In this document: in pieces, positions 1 through 7,986 of the stretch
How the letters are laid out: every line of letters begins with the position of its first letter
Numbering within the stretch: position 1 is the stretch's first letter
From: DASVLX01 sp035552275
GTDB taxonomy: Bacteria > Actinomycetota > Actinomycetes > Mycobacteriales > Pseudonocardiaceae
Length of the DNA: 39,572 bases
NCBI GenBank assembly: GCA_035552275.1
Contig: DASZLR010000110.1
Span: 1 to 39,572 of the forward strand
Reading direction: 5' to 3'
Position numbers and translations under genes: made by a program
Notes under the pieces: generated by a model
Database searches by the model: none
What the model was told of the DNA's origin: nothing
Seen by the model: only the letters and a program-made list of their open reading frames with translations

Positions 1-430
1 TGAGGTCGGCCGGTGCGTTGATGTCCTTCTGCACCACCAGTTCGGCGCCGCCGGAACTGGCCCCGGCGACGAGCTTCACACCGCCGTCGGACTGGGAGTA
101 CGCGTTGAACAGCGGGCCGGAGCCGACGAACGCGACATCCAGCGAGCCGCCGAGCAGCGCGGCGACCTCCGCCGGGCCGGCGTTGAAGTTCGCCGTGGTC
201 AGCTTGGTGCTGCCCAGTTCCTGGGTGAAGTAGTTCTTGTCGACGGCGATCAGCGCGGCGGCGTGCGTGACATTGGGGAAGAAGCCGATGTGGACCTCGG
301 ACGCGGGGCCCTGGTCGGTGGAAGTTGTGTCGGTTCCAGAACTGTTATTGGCCCGTGAACACCCTGCAAGTGTTGCTACCAAAGTGAAAACCGCCATTGC
401 GGTCACCACGCTCTGCTTACCGATGTTCAC
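1..430 (-). CDS. SsuA/NrtA-like ABC transporter substrate-binding lipoprotein (partial, 3' end outside window)
   Basis: About 143 codons read on the minus strand from a GTG at 430-428, then the gene leaves the left edge. The N-terminus is a lipoprotein signal: a short basic n-region, a hydrophobic stretch and the lipobox TLAGC, followed by a Ser/Thr/Asn-rich linker. The mature part begins VHIGFFPN and continues with AALLGGSLDVAFVGSGP, typical of the periplasmic-binding fold used for aliphatic sulfonates, nitrate or taurine. A GAAAGG Shine-Dalgarno lies about 8 nt upstream. It sits 40 bp after cysN on the same strand, so it is probably the last part of the sulfur operon and binds an organosulfur compound or sulfate outside the membrane. 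The exact ligand cannot be read from the sequence; family call is firm, substrate is inference. Confidence 0.82.
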   Translation of the reverse strand, partial: MNIGKQSVVTAMAVFTLVATLAGCSRANNSSGTDTTSTDQGPASEVHIGFFPNVTHAAALIAVDKNYFTQELGSTKLTTANFNAGPAEVAALLGGSLDVAFVGSGPLFNAYSQSDGGVKLVAGASSGGAELVVQKDINAPADL

Positions 431-470
431 GGTTGTCGCCTTTCCAGTTGTGTTGGGGTGTAACGGATGC

Positions 471-1805
471 CTACGGCCCGGGGGACACCAGCCCATGGCC
501 GTCGGAAGTCTGGTCGTCGGAAATCTGGCTGTTGGCCGACAGCATCGGCAGCGGCGCGCCGACGAGACCGGCGGCGAGGGTGCCGCCGTCGGCCGGATCG
601 ATCACCAGGAACGCGCCGGTACGCCGGTTGACGGCGTAGTCGTCCACCGGCAGCGGCTCGGCGGTCCGCAGCACGACCCGCCCGATGTCATTGAGCGCCA
701 GGGTTTCCGGAGAGTCCACACTGGACAGACTCTGCTCGTCGAACCGGGAGACCAACGCGCTGGCCAACGCCTGCACGGTTCGCGCGCCATGCTTGACCAG
801 GACACGCGCGCCCGCGCGCAGCGGCTTGTCGGCCAGCCAGCACACGGTGGCATCGATGTCGTCGGTGAGCGCCGGCGCGTCCGCGGCGGCGGCGATCAGA
901 TCGCCGCGGGAGACGTCCAACTCGTCTTCCAACAGCACCGTCACCGACTGGCCGGCGGTCGCCTCGGTGAGCGGGCCGTTCGCGGTGTCGACGCGGCGGA
1001 CCCGGCTGCGCAGCCCGGCCGGCAGCACGACGACCTCGTCGCCGGCGGTGATCGTGCCGGCCGCGACCTGGCCGGCGTAGCCCCGGTAGTCCGGGTGCTC
1101 CGGTGTGCGCGGACGGATCACGTACTGCACCGGGAAGCGGAACGGCACATCGTGCGGGTTCGGTGCGACCGGCACGGTCTCCAGGTGCTCCAACAGGGTC
1201 GGGCCCTTGTACCAGGCCGTGTTCGCCGACGGCGTCACCACGTTGTCACCCAGCAGCGCCGACACCGGGATGGCCAGCACCGCGCCCAGCGGATAGCCCA
1301 GCGCGGTGGCGTGGTCGGTGAAGTCCTTGGCGATCACCTCGAAGATCGCCTCGTCGTAGTCGACCAGGTCGATCTTGTTGACGGCCAGCACCAGCCGCGG
1401 CACGCCCAGCATCGCCAGCACCGCGGCGTGCCGGCGGGTCTGCTCCAGCACGCCCTTGCGCGCGTCGACCAGCAGCACCGCCAGTTGCGCGGTGGACGCC
1501 CCGGTCACCGTGTTGCGGGTGTACTGCACGTGGCCGGGGGTGTCGGCCAGCACGAAGGACCGGCGGCCAGTGGCGAAGTACCGGTAGGCGACATCGATCG
1601 TGATGCCCTGCTCGCGCTCCGAGCGCAGGCCGTCCACCAGCAGCGAAAGGTCCGGAGTGGACAGACCGCGGTCCGCGCTGGCGCGGTGCACCGCGTCGAG
1701 CGTGTCGGCCAGCACCGACTTGGTGTCGTAGAGCAGGCGGCCCACCAGGGTTGACTTGCCGTCGTCCACGCTGCCGGCCGTGGCCAGCCGCAACAGGTCG
1801 CTCAT
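471..1805 (-). CDS. cysN: Sulfate adenylyltransferase subunit 1 (GTPase, ATP sulfurylase large subunit)
   Basis: 444-aa translation-factor-like GTPase that, with CysD, makes adenosine 5'-phosphosulfate (APS) from ATP and sulfate, using GTP hydrolysis to drive the reaction. Visible motifs are the P-loop GSVDDGKST (residues 11-19), the switch region with REQGITIDVAYRYF, DTPGH, and NKID, followed by the EF-Tu-like beta-barrel domains. Length is close to the stand-alone E. coli CysN (about 475 aa); there is no C-terminal APS kinase domain, unlike the CysNC fusion of mycobacteria. The ATG at 1805 lies 2 bp after the cysD stop, so the two subunits are almost certainly co-translated. The C-terminal 20 residues are Ser/Asp-rich and not conserved. 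Confidence 0.96.
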   Translation of the reverse strand: MSDLLRLATAGSVDDGKSTLVGRLLYDTKSVLADTLDAVHRASADRGLSTPDLSLLVDGLRSEREQGITIDVAYRYFATGRRSFVLADTPGHVQYTRNTVTGASTAQLAVLLVDARKGVLEQTRRHAAVLAMLGVPRLVLAVNKIDLVDYDEAIFEVIAKDFTDHATALGYPLGAVLAIPVSALLGDNVVTPSANTAWYKGPTLLEHLETVPVAPNPHDVPFRFPVQYVIRPRTPEHPDYRGYAGQVAAGTITAGDEVVVLPAGLRSRVRRVDTANGPLTEATAGQSVTVLLEDELDVSRGDLIAAAADAPALTDDIDATVCWLADKPLRAGARVLVKHGARTVQALASALVSRFDEQSLSSVDSPETLALNDIGRVVLRTAEPLPVDDYAVNRRTGAFLVIDPADGGTLAAGLVGAPLPMLSANSQISDDQTSDGHGLVSPGP

Positions 1806-1807
1806 GG

Positions 1808-2725
1808 CTAGAAGTACCCCTCCCGCTTGCGGTCTTCCATCGCGGCCTCGGACAGCCGGTCATCCGCCCTGGTCGCGCCCCGCTCGGTCAGCCGGCTCGC
1901 CGCGACCTCGGTGATCACGTCGGCGACGGTGGCCGCGGTCGACTCCACCGCGCCGGTGCACGAGCCGTCGCCGACCGTGCGGTAGCGGACCGTTTTGGTC
2001 AGCACCGCCTCGCCGTCCCGGGCGCCACCCCATGGCCCGGAGGTCAGCCACATGCCGTCGCGTCGGAACACCGGCCGCTCGTGGGCGAAGTAGATGGGCG
2101 GCAGCTCGATATTCTCCCGCTCGATGTAGCGCCACACGTCCAACTCGGTCCAGTTGGACAGCGGGAAGACCCGCACGTGCTCGCCAGGCCGGTGTCGGCC
2201 GTTGTACAGGTTCCACAGCTCCGGACGCTGGCGGCGCGGCTCCCACTGGCCGAAGGCGTTGCGCAGGCTGAAGATCCGCTCCTTGGCGCGGGCGCGCTCC
2301 TCGTCCCGGCGGCCGCCGCCGAACACCGCGTCGAACCGGTGCTCGTTGATGCTGTCCAGCAGCGGCACGGTTTGCAGCGGGTTGCGGGTGCCGTCCGGGC
2401 GTTCGGTCAGCCGGCCGTCGTCGATCCAGTCCTGGACGTTCGCGACCTCCAGCCGCAGCCCGTACTGCGCCACCATCTTGTCGCGGAACTCGATGACCTC
2501 GTCAAAGTTGTGCCCGGTGTCCACGTGCAGCAGCGGAAAGGGCACCGGCGCCGGCCAGAACGCGCGCACGGCAAGGTGCAGCAGCAGCGTGGAGTCCTTG
2601 CCGCCGGAGAACAGGATCACCGGACGGTCGAACTCGCCGGCGACTTCTCGGAAGATGTGGATCGCCTCGGACTCGAGGGCGTCCAGGTTGTCCGGCGCGG
2701 TTTCCGTGCCCACTCGTTCGCTCAT
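1808..2725 (-). CDS. cysD: Sulfate adenylyltransferase subunit 2 (ATP sulfurylase small subunit)
   Basis: 305-aa member of the PP-loop ATP pyrophosphatase family. The PP-loop SGGKDS is at residues 40-45 after VILF, and the family blocks HVDTGHNFDEVIEFRD, RAKERIFSLR and FPLSNWTELDVWRYIE are all present. It is the catalytic subunit that joins sulfate to AMP to give APS, working as a complex with CysN. The frame stays open far upstream, but the start was placed at the ATG 2725-2723 because it overlaps the cysH stop as ATGA and gives a family-standard length (E. coli CysD is 302 aa). Downstream cysN follows after 2 bp. Confidence 0.96.
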   Translation of the reverse strand: MSERVGTETAPDNLDALESEAIHIFREVAGEFDRPVILFSGGKDSTLLLHLAVRAFWPAPVPFPLLHVDTGHNFDEVIEFRDKMVAQYGLRLEVANVQDWIDDGRLTERPDGTRNPLQTVPLLDSINEHRFDAVFGGGRRDEERARAKERIFSLRNAFGQWEPRRQRPELWNLYNGRHRPGEHVRVFPLSNWTELDVWRYIERENIELPPIYFAHERPVFRRDGMWLTSGPWGGARDGEAVLTKTVRYRTVGDGSCTGAVESTAATVADVITEVAASRLTERGATRADDRLSEAAMEDRKREGYF

Positions 2726-3459
2726 CCGTGCAGACCGCATTCCGTCTTGGCCTGGCCCGCCCAGCGGCCGCTGCGCGGATCGGCTCCGACCGCCACCTTC
2801 GCGGTGCACGGCGCGCAGCCAATCGACAGATAACCCTCGGACACCAACGGGTTCTCCAGGATTCCGTGGTCGGCGATGTAGTCCCGGAACCGCTCGTCCG
2901 ACCAGGCTGCCAGCGGATTCACCTTCACCAGACCGTTGCGCTCGTCCCAGTCGACGATCGGAGTGTTGGCCCTGGTCGGTGCGTCGACCCGGCGCACGCC
3001 GGTGACCCAGGCGTCGTAGCGGGCCAGGGTTTGCCGCAACGGCACCACTTTCCGCAGGAAGCAGCACCGGTCCGGCGCCGACTCGTGCAGCTTGCCGAAC
3101 TCGTTTTCCTGCTTGGCCACCGACTGCTCGGCCTGGGCGTTGACGATCCTGATCTCGGGGTAGACGGTCGCCACGGCGTCCCGGGTGCCGATCGTCTCGG
3201 CGAAATGGTAGCCGGTCTCCAGGAACAGAACGTCCACATCGGACCGAACCTGGACCGCGAGGTCGATCAGCACGGCGTCCTGCATGTTCGACGCCACGAT
3301 CCACTTGTCGCCGAAGGTACGGGCCGTCCAGGCCAGCGCGTCCTCGGCGGTCGCGTCGGCCAGTTCCCGCTGCGCCGCCTCGGCGATGATCCGCAGCTCG
3401 TCCTGGGCGTCGGCGGTCTTGGCTGTCGGGCCCGCAGTCAGGTTTGTCAGGTTCGTCAT
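2722..3459 (-). CDS. cysH: Phosphoadenylyl/adenylyl-sulfate reductase, APS-reductase type with [4Fe-4S] cysteines
   Basis: 245 aa. It reduces activated sulfate to sulfite with thioredoxin as electron donor. Two cysteine pairs typical of APS reductases are present (CCFLRK and GCAPC), which in this family bind a [4Fe-4S] cluster; PAPS-specific enzymes lack them. The C-terminal catalytic motif ECGLH is intact two residues from the end. The window has no cysC (APS kinase) between cysH and cysD, where Streptomyces carries it, which agrees with direct use of APS. Start at ATG 3459 overlaps the stop of the preceding small gene (ATGA), and its stop overlaps the cysD start, so translation is coupled on both sides. 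Longer upstream ORF extensions lack support. Confidence 0.95.
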   Translation of the reverse strand: MTNLTNLTAGPTAKTADAQDELRIIAEAAQRELADATAEDALAWTARTFGDKWIVASNMQDAVLIDLAVQVRSDVDVLFLETGYHFAETIGTRDAVATVYPEIRIVNAQAEQSVAKQENEFGKLHESAPDRCCFLRKVVPLRQTLARYDAWVTGVRRVDAPTRANTPIVDWDERNGLVKVNPLAAWSDERFRDYIADHGILENPLVSEGYLSIGCAPCTAKVAVGADPRSGRWAGQAKTECGLHG

Positions 3460-3611
3460 CTCGTCACTCCCTGCGGCGCCAGTCCGGCCAACGTGACCGC
3501 GAAAACCCGCCGGCACGCCATGCACAGCCACCCGCCCGACGGCGCCTCCTGCGGGCGGAGATCCTCTTCCGCGCAGTACGGGCAGTACAGAATCGTCGCT
3601 CGCTCGCTCAC
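3456..3611 (-). CDS. Small zinc-ribbon-like protein of the sir-cysH operon
   Basis: 51-aa protein with two CxxC knuckles, CPYC near residue 10 and CMAC near residue 31, separated by about 20 residues (a rubredoxin/zinc-ribbon spacing). It starts at GTG 3611, overlapping the sir stop as GTGA, and its TGA overlaps the cysH ATG. A small protein of this kind is regularly found between sulfite reductase and cysH in actinomycetes. The function is not established. Position and cysteines would suit an iron or zinc site, possibly an electron carrier or assembly helper for one of the Fe-S enzymes on either side, but that is inference. An upstream ATG at 3644 would give 62 aa; the GTGA overlap favours the shorter form. 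Confidence 0.75.
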   Translation of the reverse strand: MSERATILYCPYCAEEDLRPQEAPSGGWLCMACRRVFAVTLAGLAPQGVTR

Positions 3612-5359
3612 TGCAGGTCCGCCTCCTGCGCATGAGCCACCCACTGGGCGAACCGCTCACCCTCAGCGCGGCCGGCGACGAACTTGCGGACCACCCGCTC
3701 GACGTAGTCGGGCAGGTCGGCGCTGGTCACCTTGTGGCCACGCAACTTCCGGCCGAAACCGGCGTCCAGTCCCAGGCCGCCGCCGAGGTGCACCTGAAAG
3801 CCCTCCACCTGGTTGCCCTCGGTGTCGCGGACGATCTGGCCCTTCAGCCCGATGTCCGCGGTCTGGATGCGGGCACAGGAGTTCGGGCAGCCGTTGACAT
3901 GCACGCTGATCGGCTGGTCCAGGCTGGCGTTGAGGTCGGTCAGCCGGGCCTCCAACTCGCCGATCAGCCGGGCGGCGCGGGCCTTCGTCTCCACGATCGC
4001 CAGCTTGCAGAACTCGATGCCGGTGCACGCCATCACCGACCGCCGCCACGGCGAGGGCTCGGCGGGCAGTCCGAGCTTGGCCAGTTCGGTGGTCAGCCCG
4101 GCGACCTCGGATTCCGGCACGTCCAGTACGACGATCTTCTGCAGCGGAGTCAGCCGGACCCGCTTCGAGCCGGCCCGTTCGGCGGCCTTGGCGACCTCGA
4201 CCAGCACCGAGCCGGACACCCGGCCGGCCACCGGCGCCGCACCGACGTAGAAGTTGCCGTCCTTCTGCCGGTGCACGCCGACGTGGTCGATCTGCTGGTT
4301 CGGAACCTCCGGCGCCGGCCCGTCGATCAGCTGCCGGTTCAGGTACTTGGTCTCCAGGATCTCCCGGAACCGCTCGGGACCCCAGTCCGCGACCAGGAAC
4401 TTGATCCGCGCCCGGTGCCGCAGCCGCCGGTAGCCGTAGTCGCGGAACACGCTGATCACGCCGGCCCACACCTCGGGCACCTCGTCCAGCGGCACCCACG
4501 CGCCCAGCCGCTTGCCGATCATCGGGTTGGTGGACAGCCCGCCGCCGACCCACAGGTCGAAGCCGGGGCCGTGCTCGGGATGGCGCACGCCCACGAACGC
4601 CACGTCGTGCAGTTCGTGGGCCACGTCGGGCAAACCGGAGATCGCGGTCTTGAACTTCCTGGGCAGGTTCGAGAAAGCGCGGTCGCCGATGTAGCGACGC
4701 TTGATCTCGTCGATCGCCGGGGTGCCGTCGATGATCTCGTCCTCGGTGATGCCGGCGAGCGGCGAGCCGAGGATGACCCGGGGACTGTCGCCACACGCCT
4801 CGGTGGTGATCAGCCCGACGGACTCCAACCGTTCCCACACCGTTGGCATGTCCTCGATCCGGATCCAGTGGTACTGGATGTTCTGCCGGTCGGTGATGTC
4901 GGCGGTGTCCCGGGCGTAGGTCTGCGACACCTCACCGAGCACCGCGAGCTGCTCGGTGGACAGCGCGCCGCCGTCGATGCGCACCCGCAGCATGAAGTAG
5001 CGGTCGTCCAGGTCTTCCGGCTCGATGATGCCGGTGCGCTGGCCGGGAATGCCGGGCCGGCGCTGGGTGTAGAGGCCGTACCACCGGAACCGGCCGCGCA
5101 GGTCCGCCGGATCGATGGAGTCGAAGCCCTGGTGCGCGTAGACGTTGACGATGCGGTCACGGACGTTGAGCGGGTTGTCGTCCTTCTTCGACCGCTCGTT
5201 CGGATTCAGCGGCTCGTGGTAGCCCAGCGCCCACTGTCCTTCGCCGCGCCGCGCGTGCGCCCGCTTCGGGGCCGAACCAACCGCGCCGACCGCGGCCGGC
5301 GCAGTCCTCGCCTCGCGCCTGGTGACGGTCGCCTGGGACTGGTCGGCAGGGGGAACCAC
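3608..5359 (-). CDS. sir: Ferredoxin-dependent sulfite (nitrite/sulfite) reductase, siroheme protein
   Basis: 583 aa. It carries out the six-electron reduction of sulfite to sulfide on a coupled siroheme/[4Fe-4S] centre. The cluster ligands are C445, C451 (CTGIEFC) and C491, C495 (CPNSC). The two ferredoxin-like half domains, the HVNGCPNSCARIQ block and the HLGGGLGLDAGFGRK stretch are complete. In the mycobacterial homologue (NirA/SirA) a Tyr-Cys crosslink sits near the siroheme; the Tyr in RWYGLYTQR and the Cys in EACGDSPR are in suitable blocks. The start is GTG 5359, preceded by a strong GGAGGA 7 nt upstream. It is the first structural gene of the operon, downstream of a leader peptide (5477-5563), and its stop overlaps the next start. 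Sulfite reductase is favoured over nitrite reductase by the cys gene context. Confidence 0.93.
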   Translation of the reverse strand: MVPPADQSQATVTRREARTAPAAVGAVGSAPKRAHARRGEGQWALGYHEPLNPNERSKKDDNPLNVRDRIVNVYAHQGFDSIDPADLRGRFRWYGLYTQRRPGIPGQRTGIIEPEDLDDRYFMLRVRIDGGALSTEQLAVLGEVSQTYARDTADITDRQNIQYHWIRIEDMPTVWERLESVGLITTEACGDSPRVILGSPLAGITEDEIIDGTPAIDEIKRRYIGDRAFSNLPRKFKTAISGLPDVAHELHDVAFVGVRHPEHGPGFDLWVGGGLSTNPMIGKRLGAWVPLDEVPEVWAGVISVFRDYGYRRLRHRARIKFLVADWGPERFREILETKYLNRQLIDGPAPEVPNQQIDHVGVHRQKDGNFYVGAAPVAGRVSGSVLVEVAKAAERAGSKRVRLTPLQKIVVLDVPESEVAGLTTELAKLGLPAEPSPWRRSVMACTGIEFCKLAIVETKARAARLIGELEARLTDLNASLDQPISVHVNGCPNSCARIQTADIGLKGQIVRDTEGNQVEGFQVHLGGGLGLDAGFGRKLRGHKVTSADLPDYVERVVRKFVAGRAEGERFAQWVAHAQEADLQ

Positions 5360-5397
5360 GATCGTCCTCCGGTGGGTCGGGGCCCCGGGCGCCAGTC

Positions 5398-5425
5398 GTG
5401 GTTCCGTTTCAGTGGTGGGAACCGC
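5398..5425 (-). promoter_or_regulatory. Hairpin between leader peptide and sir
   Basis: Inverted repeat GGTTCC (5400-5405) / GGAACC (5418-5423) with a 12-nt loop, extendable to 8 bp with one G-U pair. It lies between the leader-peptide stop and the sir Shine-Dalgarno. A second self-complementary block CCGGCGCCGG is at 5437-5446. These could form alternative structures for attenuation or SD masking, but there is no U-tract for an intrinsic terminator. Function is inference. Confidence 0.35.
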
Positions 5426-5476
5426 AGTCAGCGCGTCCGGCGCCGGCTGTAGTTCGGGAGACAGCTCAGCAGCGGA

Positions 5477-5563
5477 TCAGTGTCCGCCGCGGCACATCGC
5501 GCTGGCAACACGACGGAAGTCGACGTGGCGACGTACCACGAGGCGTACTTCGGTCGCAGACAT
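5477..5563 (-). CDS. Short Cys-containing leader peptide upstream of the sulfur operon
   Basis: 28-aa ORF on the minus strand, ATG 5563 to TGA 5477. Its core reads VRRHVDFRRVASAMC, with one Cys at residue 24 followed by RGGH. Short peptides of this RRHVDxxRVxSAxC type are known in actinomycetes ahead of sulfur-metabolism genes and are annotated as putative leader peptides; Cys-containing leader ORFs in mycobacteria act as cysteine attenuators. The ORF ends 117 nt before sir and is in the same orientation. A CACGCT element 7 nt before the ATG could be a -10 box, giving a nearly leaderless transcript. The rest of the 5360-5734 interval holds only the hairpin noted above and the hemW upstream region. 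Confidence 0.7.
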   Translation of the reverse strand: MSATEVRLVVRRHVDFRRVASAMCRGGH

Positions 5564-5734
5564 GTTTACCAGCGTGCCATGTGTCCGAAGCGTGGTCCAC
5601 CTCGATCCGCATCGTGGGACGGGGATCACCCGAGTGCCCGCGCGCGGCCGTTCAGCGGTCCGGTCTGGGTCATCGTGTCGGCGCGCTGCGTGCACGGCCG
5701 CCTGTCGCCGCCGAACGTGGGGGACACTGACCGC

Positions 5735-6949
5735 GTGCCTTCCGCCCTGCCATCCGGTGATCCCGCTCCCACCGACGGCGTCCTGCCGCCGGAGGCGCTG
5801 GCCGGCCTGGGCGACCGGCCGTTCGGCGTGTACGTGCATGTGCCGTTCTGTGTGACCCGCTGCGGATACTGCGATTTCAACACCTACACGCCGGGTGAGC
5901 TCGCCGGAACCGCGACGCCGGACAGCTGGCTGGACGGCCTGCGCGCCGAACTCGAGCTGGCTGTCCGGGTGTTGGGCGCGCCGCCGGCCGCTGACACGGT
6001 GTTCGTTGGCGGCGGGACGCCGTCGCTGCTGGGCGTCGACGGGCTCGCCGCGGTGCTCGACGCGGTGCGGAACACCTTCGGGTTGGTGCCGGGCGGGGAG
6101 GTGTCAACCGAGGCCAATCCCGAGTCGACCTCGGCGGCGTTCTTCGCCGGCATCCGCGCAGCCGGCTACAACCGGGTGTCGTTGGGCATGCAGTCGGCCG
6201 TGCCGCACGTGCTGGCCGTGCTGGACCGCCGGCACACTCCAGGCCGGCCGGTGGCCGCCGCCCGGGAGGCGCGGGCGGCCGGGTTCGATCAGATCAGCCT
6301 GGACCTGATCTACGGCACGCCCGGCGAGTCCCCGGACGACCTGCGAGGCTCGCTGGACGCCGTGCTGTCGGCCGGCGTCGATCACGTGTCGGCGTACGCG
6401 CTGATCGTGGAGGAGGGCACCGCCCTCGCCCGGCGCATTCGCCGGGGCGAACTGCCCGCGCCCGACGACGATGTGCTGGCGGCGGACTACGAGCTGATCG
6501 ACGACACCCTGTCAGCCGTCGGGATGGGCTGGTACGAGGTGTCCAACTGGGCGTCGTCGGAGGCGGCGCGGTGCCGGCACAACCTGGGCTATTGGCTCGG
6601 CGGCGACTGGTGGGGCGCCGGGCCGGGCGCGCACAGCCACGTCGGTGGTGTGCGGTGGTGGAACGTCAAACACCCCGCGCGGTATGCCGGCGTCCTCGCC
6701 GAAGGCCACTCGCCGGCCGCCGGCCGGGAGACGCTCACCGCTGAGGACGTGACGCTGGAACGGGTTTTGCTGGAGCTGCGGCTGGCCGACGGCCTACCGT
6801 CGGACGTGCTCGACGCCGCCGGATCCGGGCAGGCCCGCCAGGCCGCCGACGACGGCCTGCTCGACCTGGCGGCGCTGGCCGGTGGCCGATGCGTGCTGAC
6901 CCGTCGCGGCCGCCTGCTCGCCGACGCCGTTGTCCGGCGGCTCACCTGA
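5735..6949 (+). CDS. hemW: Radical SAM heme chaperone HemW
   Basis: 404 aa. Radical SAM motif CVTRCGYC with C39, C43 and C46; the residue pair after the third Cys is DF, as in HemW, while true coproporphyrinogen dehydrogenases (HemN) carry an additional Cys there. The VFVGGGTPSLL and STEANPES blocks follow, then the C-terminal HemN-type domain. HemW is thought to bind heme and hand it to target proteins; it was formerly annotated as an oxygen-independent coproporphyrinogen oxidase. The open frame runs back to 5480, over the leader-peptide region, but nothing before GTG 5735 resembles the family, so that start was used. It is transcribed away from the sulfur operon and is followed by an XRE regulator on the same strand. 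Confidence 0.92.
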   Translation: MPSALPSGDPAPTDGVLPPEALAGLGDRPFGVYVHVPFCVTRCGYCDFNTYTPGELAGTATPDSWLDGLRAELELAVRVLGAPPAADTVFVGGGTPSLLGVDGLAAVLDAVRNTFGLVPGGEVSTEANPESTSAAFFAGIRAAGYNRVSLGMQSAVPHVLAVLDRRHTPGRPVAAAREARAAGFDQISLDLIYGTPGESPDDLRGSLDAVLSAGVDHVSAYALIVEEGTALARRIRRGELPAPDDDVLAADYELIDDTLSAVGMGWYEVSNWASSEAARCRHNLGYWLGGDWWGAGPGAHSHVGGVRWWNVKHPARYAGVLAEGHSPAAGRETLTAEDVTLERVLLELRLADGLPSDVLDAAGSGQARQAADDGLLDLAALAGGRCVLTRRGRLLADAVVRRLT

Positions 6950-7046
6950 CCGAGCTGACCTGATTCATCCACGATCGCATGACATCGTTAGCCAGATCAC
7001 GAACCCAGCCGGGTGAACATCAGCCCGCTGGCCTGCGCGATGCCGC

Positions 7047-7052
7047 TACGTT
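7047..7052 (+). promoter_or_regulatory. -10 box TACGTT, probably for a leaderless XRE mRNA
   Basis: TACGTT fits TANNNT and ends 6 nt before GTG 7059, which lacks a Shine-Dalgarno. No good -35 was seen. Confidence 0.45.
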
Positions 7053-7058
7053 GGGCGG

Positions 7059-7910
7059 GTGGCACGCCGATCAGGAACATCCATCAGGTCCCGGCGGCTC
7101 GCGGTGGCGCTTCGGCGCCTGCGCAACGGGAACGGCTTGTCCACGACCGACGTGGCCCGCGCGGTGCGCATGTCGCAGAGCAAGATCAGCCGGATGGAGA
7201 ACGCCGAGATCGGTTGCTATCTGGACGATCTCGGCACCCTGTTCGACTTCTACCGGGTGCCCGAACCGCGACGCGACGAACTGCTGGCCTGGGCCCGGCG
7301 AGCCGAGGAACGCGGCCAGGTGCAGCCGGTCAACCCGCTGCTGCCAGTCGACTGGCGGGCCTGGCTGGACTTCGAGGACGAGGCCACCTCGGTGCGCGGC
7401 TACCAGCCGCTGATGATTCCCGGCCTGTTGCAGACGCCGGAGTACGCCAGCGCGGTGATCCGGGCCACCGCGCCCGGCCTGGCTGATCACCAGGTTGACG
7501 AGATGGTCGCCAGCCGGATGGCCCGGCAGGGCCGGCTGTCCCGGAGCCGGCCGGTGCGGCTGGACGCGATCATCGAGGAGGACGTGCTGTTCCGGCCGTT
7601 CGGCCAGGCCGGAGCGCTGTACCGGCAACTGCGGCACCTGGTCGACTCGGCGAGCCGGCGCACCATCACCGTCCGGCTGATCCGGCGGGACGTGGAGCTC
7701 CATGCCGGGCTGACCGGCTCCTTCGTGATCCTGGACTACGACGACGAGCCCAGCCTGGTGCTGCTGGAGAACAAGGTGGCCAGCCAGTTCCTGGACGACG
7801 AGGCGCAGGTGGCAGCCTACGTCGAGTCCTGGGCGGCGCTGGCCGAGCTGGCGTGCTCCGAGGACGAGTCCGCAGACCTGATCAACGACATGATCAGCTC
7901 GATGGGTTGA
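7059..7910 (+). CDS. XRE-family helix-turn-helix regulator with DUF5753 domain
   Basis: 283 aa. Residues about 12-60 form an XRE-type helix-turn-helix (LRRLRNGNGLSTTDVARAV, then MSQSKISRMEN). The remainder matches the DUF5753 sensor-like domain common in actinomycetes: the block YQPLMIPGLLQTPEYA, then SRMARQGRL, VLFRPFG and SFVILDYDDEP. Such regulators usually sit next to a small DUF397 gene, with which they are thought to form regulator pairs in development and antibiotic control. No DUF397 ORF was found on either side here, so this is an orphan copy. Target genes are unknown. Start chosen at GTG 7059 because of the family N-terminus and the -10 box directly upstream. Confidence 0.88.
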   Translation: MARRSGTSIRSRRLAVALRRLRNGNGLSTTDVARAVRMSQSKISRMENAEIGCYLDDLGTLFDFYRVPEPRRDELLAWARRAEERGQVQPVNPLLPVDWRAWLDFEDEATSVRGYQPLMIPGLLQTPEYASAVIRATAPGLADHQVDEMVASRMARQGRLSRSRPVRLDAIIEEDVLFRPFGQAGALYRQLRHLVDSASRRTITVRLIRRDVELHAGLTGSFVILDYDDEPSLVLLENKVASQFLDDEAQVAAYVESWAALAELACSEDESADLINDMISSMG

Positions 7911-7986
7911 CCGGCGAATTGACTCGGCCGATGTCGGTGTGGTGACTTTGGTGCCGACGAGGGAGTGATCCGGTCCAACCACTCAG

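Noticed and set aside
237..1754. 505-aa plus-strand ORF over cysN
   Set aside because: Shadow of cysN with skewed composition (HQRQ, RVRGGG types) and no motif.
3632..5452. Long antisense ORFs over sir, over 27731-29680 and over 31027-33771 (up to 914 codons)
   Set aside because: They run opposite to clear family proteins and are His/Arg/Gln-rich without domains. Such frames arise from the strong third-position GC bias.
7963..7984. GAGTG-N12-CACTC inverted repeat upstream of hrcA as a CIRCE element
   Set aside because: CIRCE has CACTC first and GAGTG second with a 9-nt spacer and longer arms; orientation and spacing do not fit.
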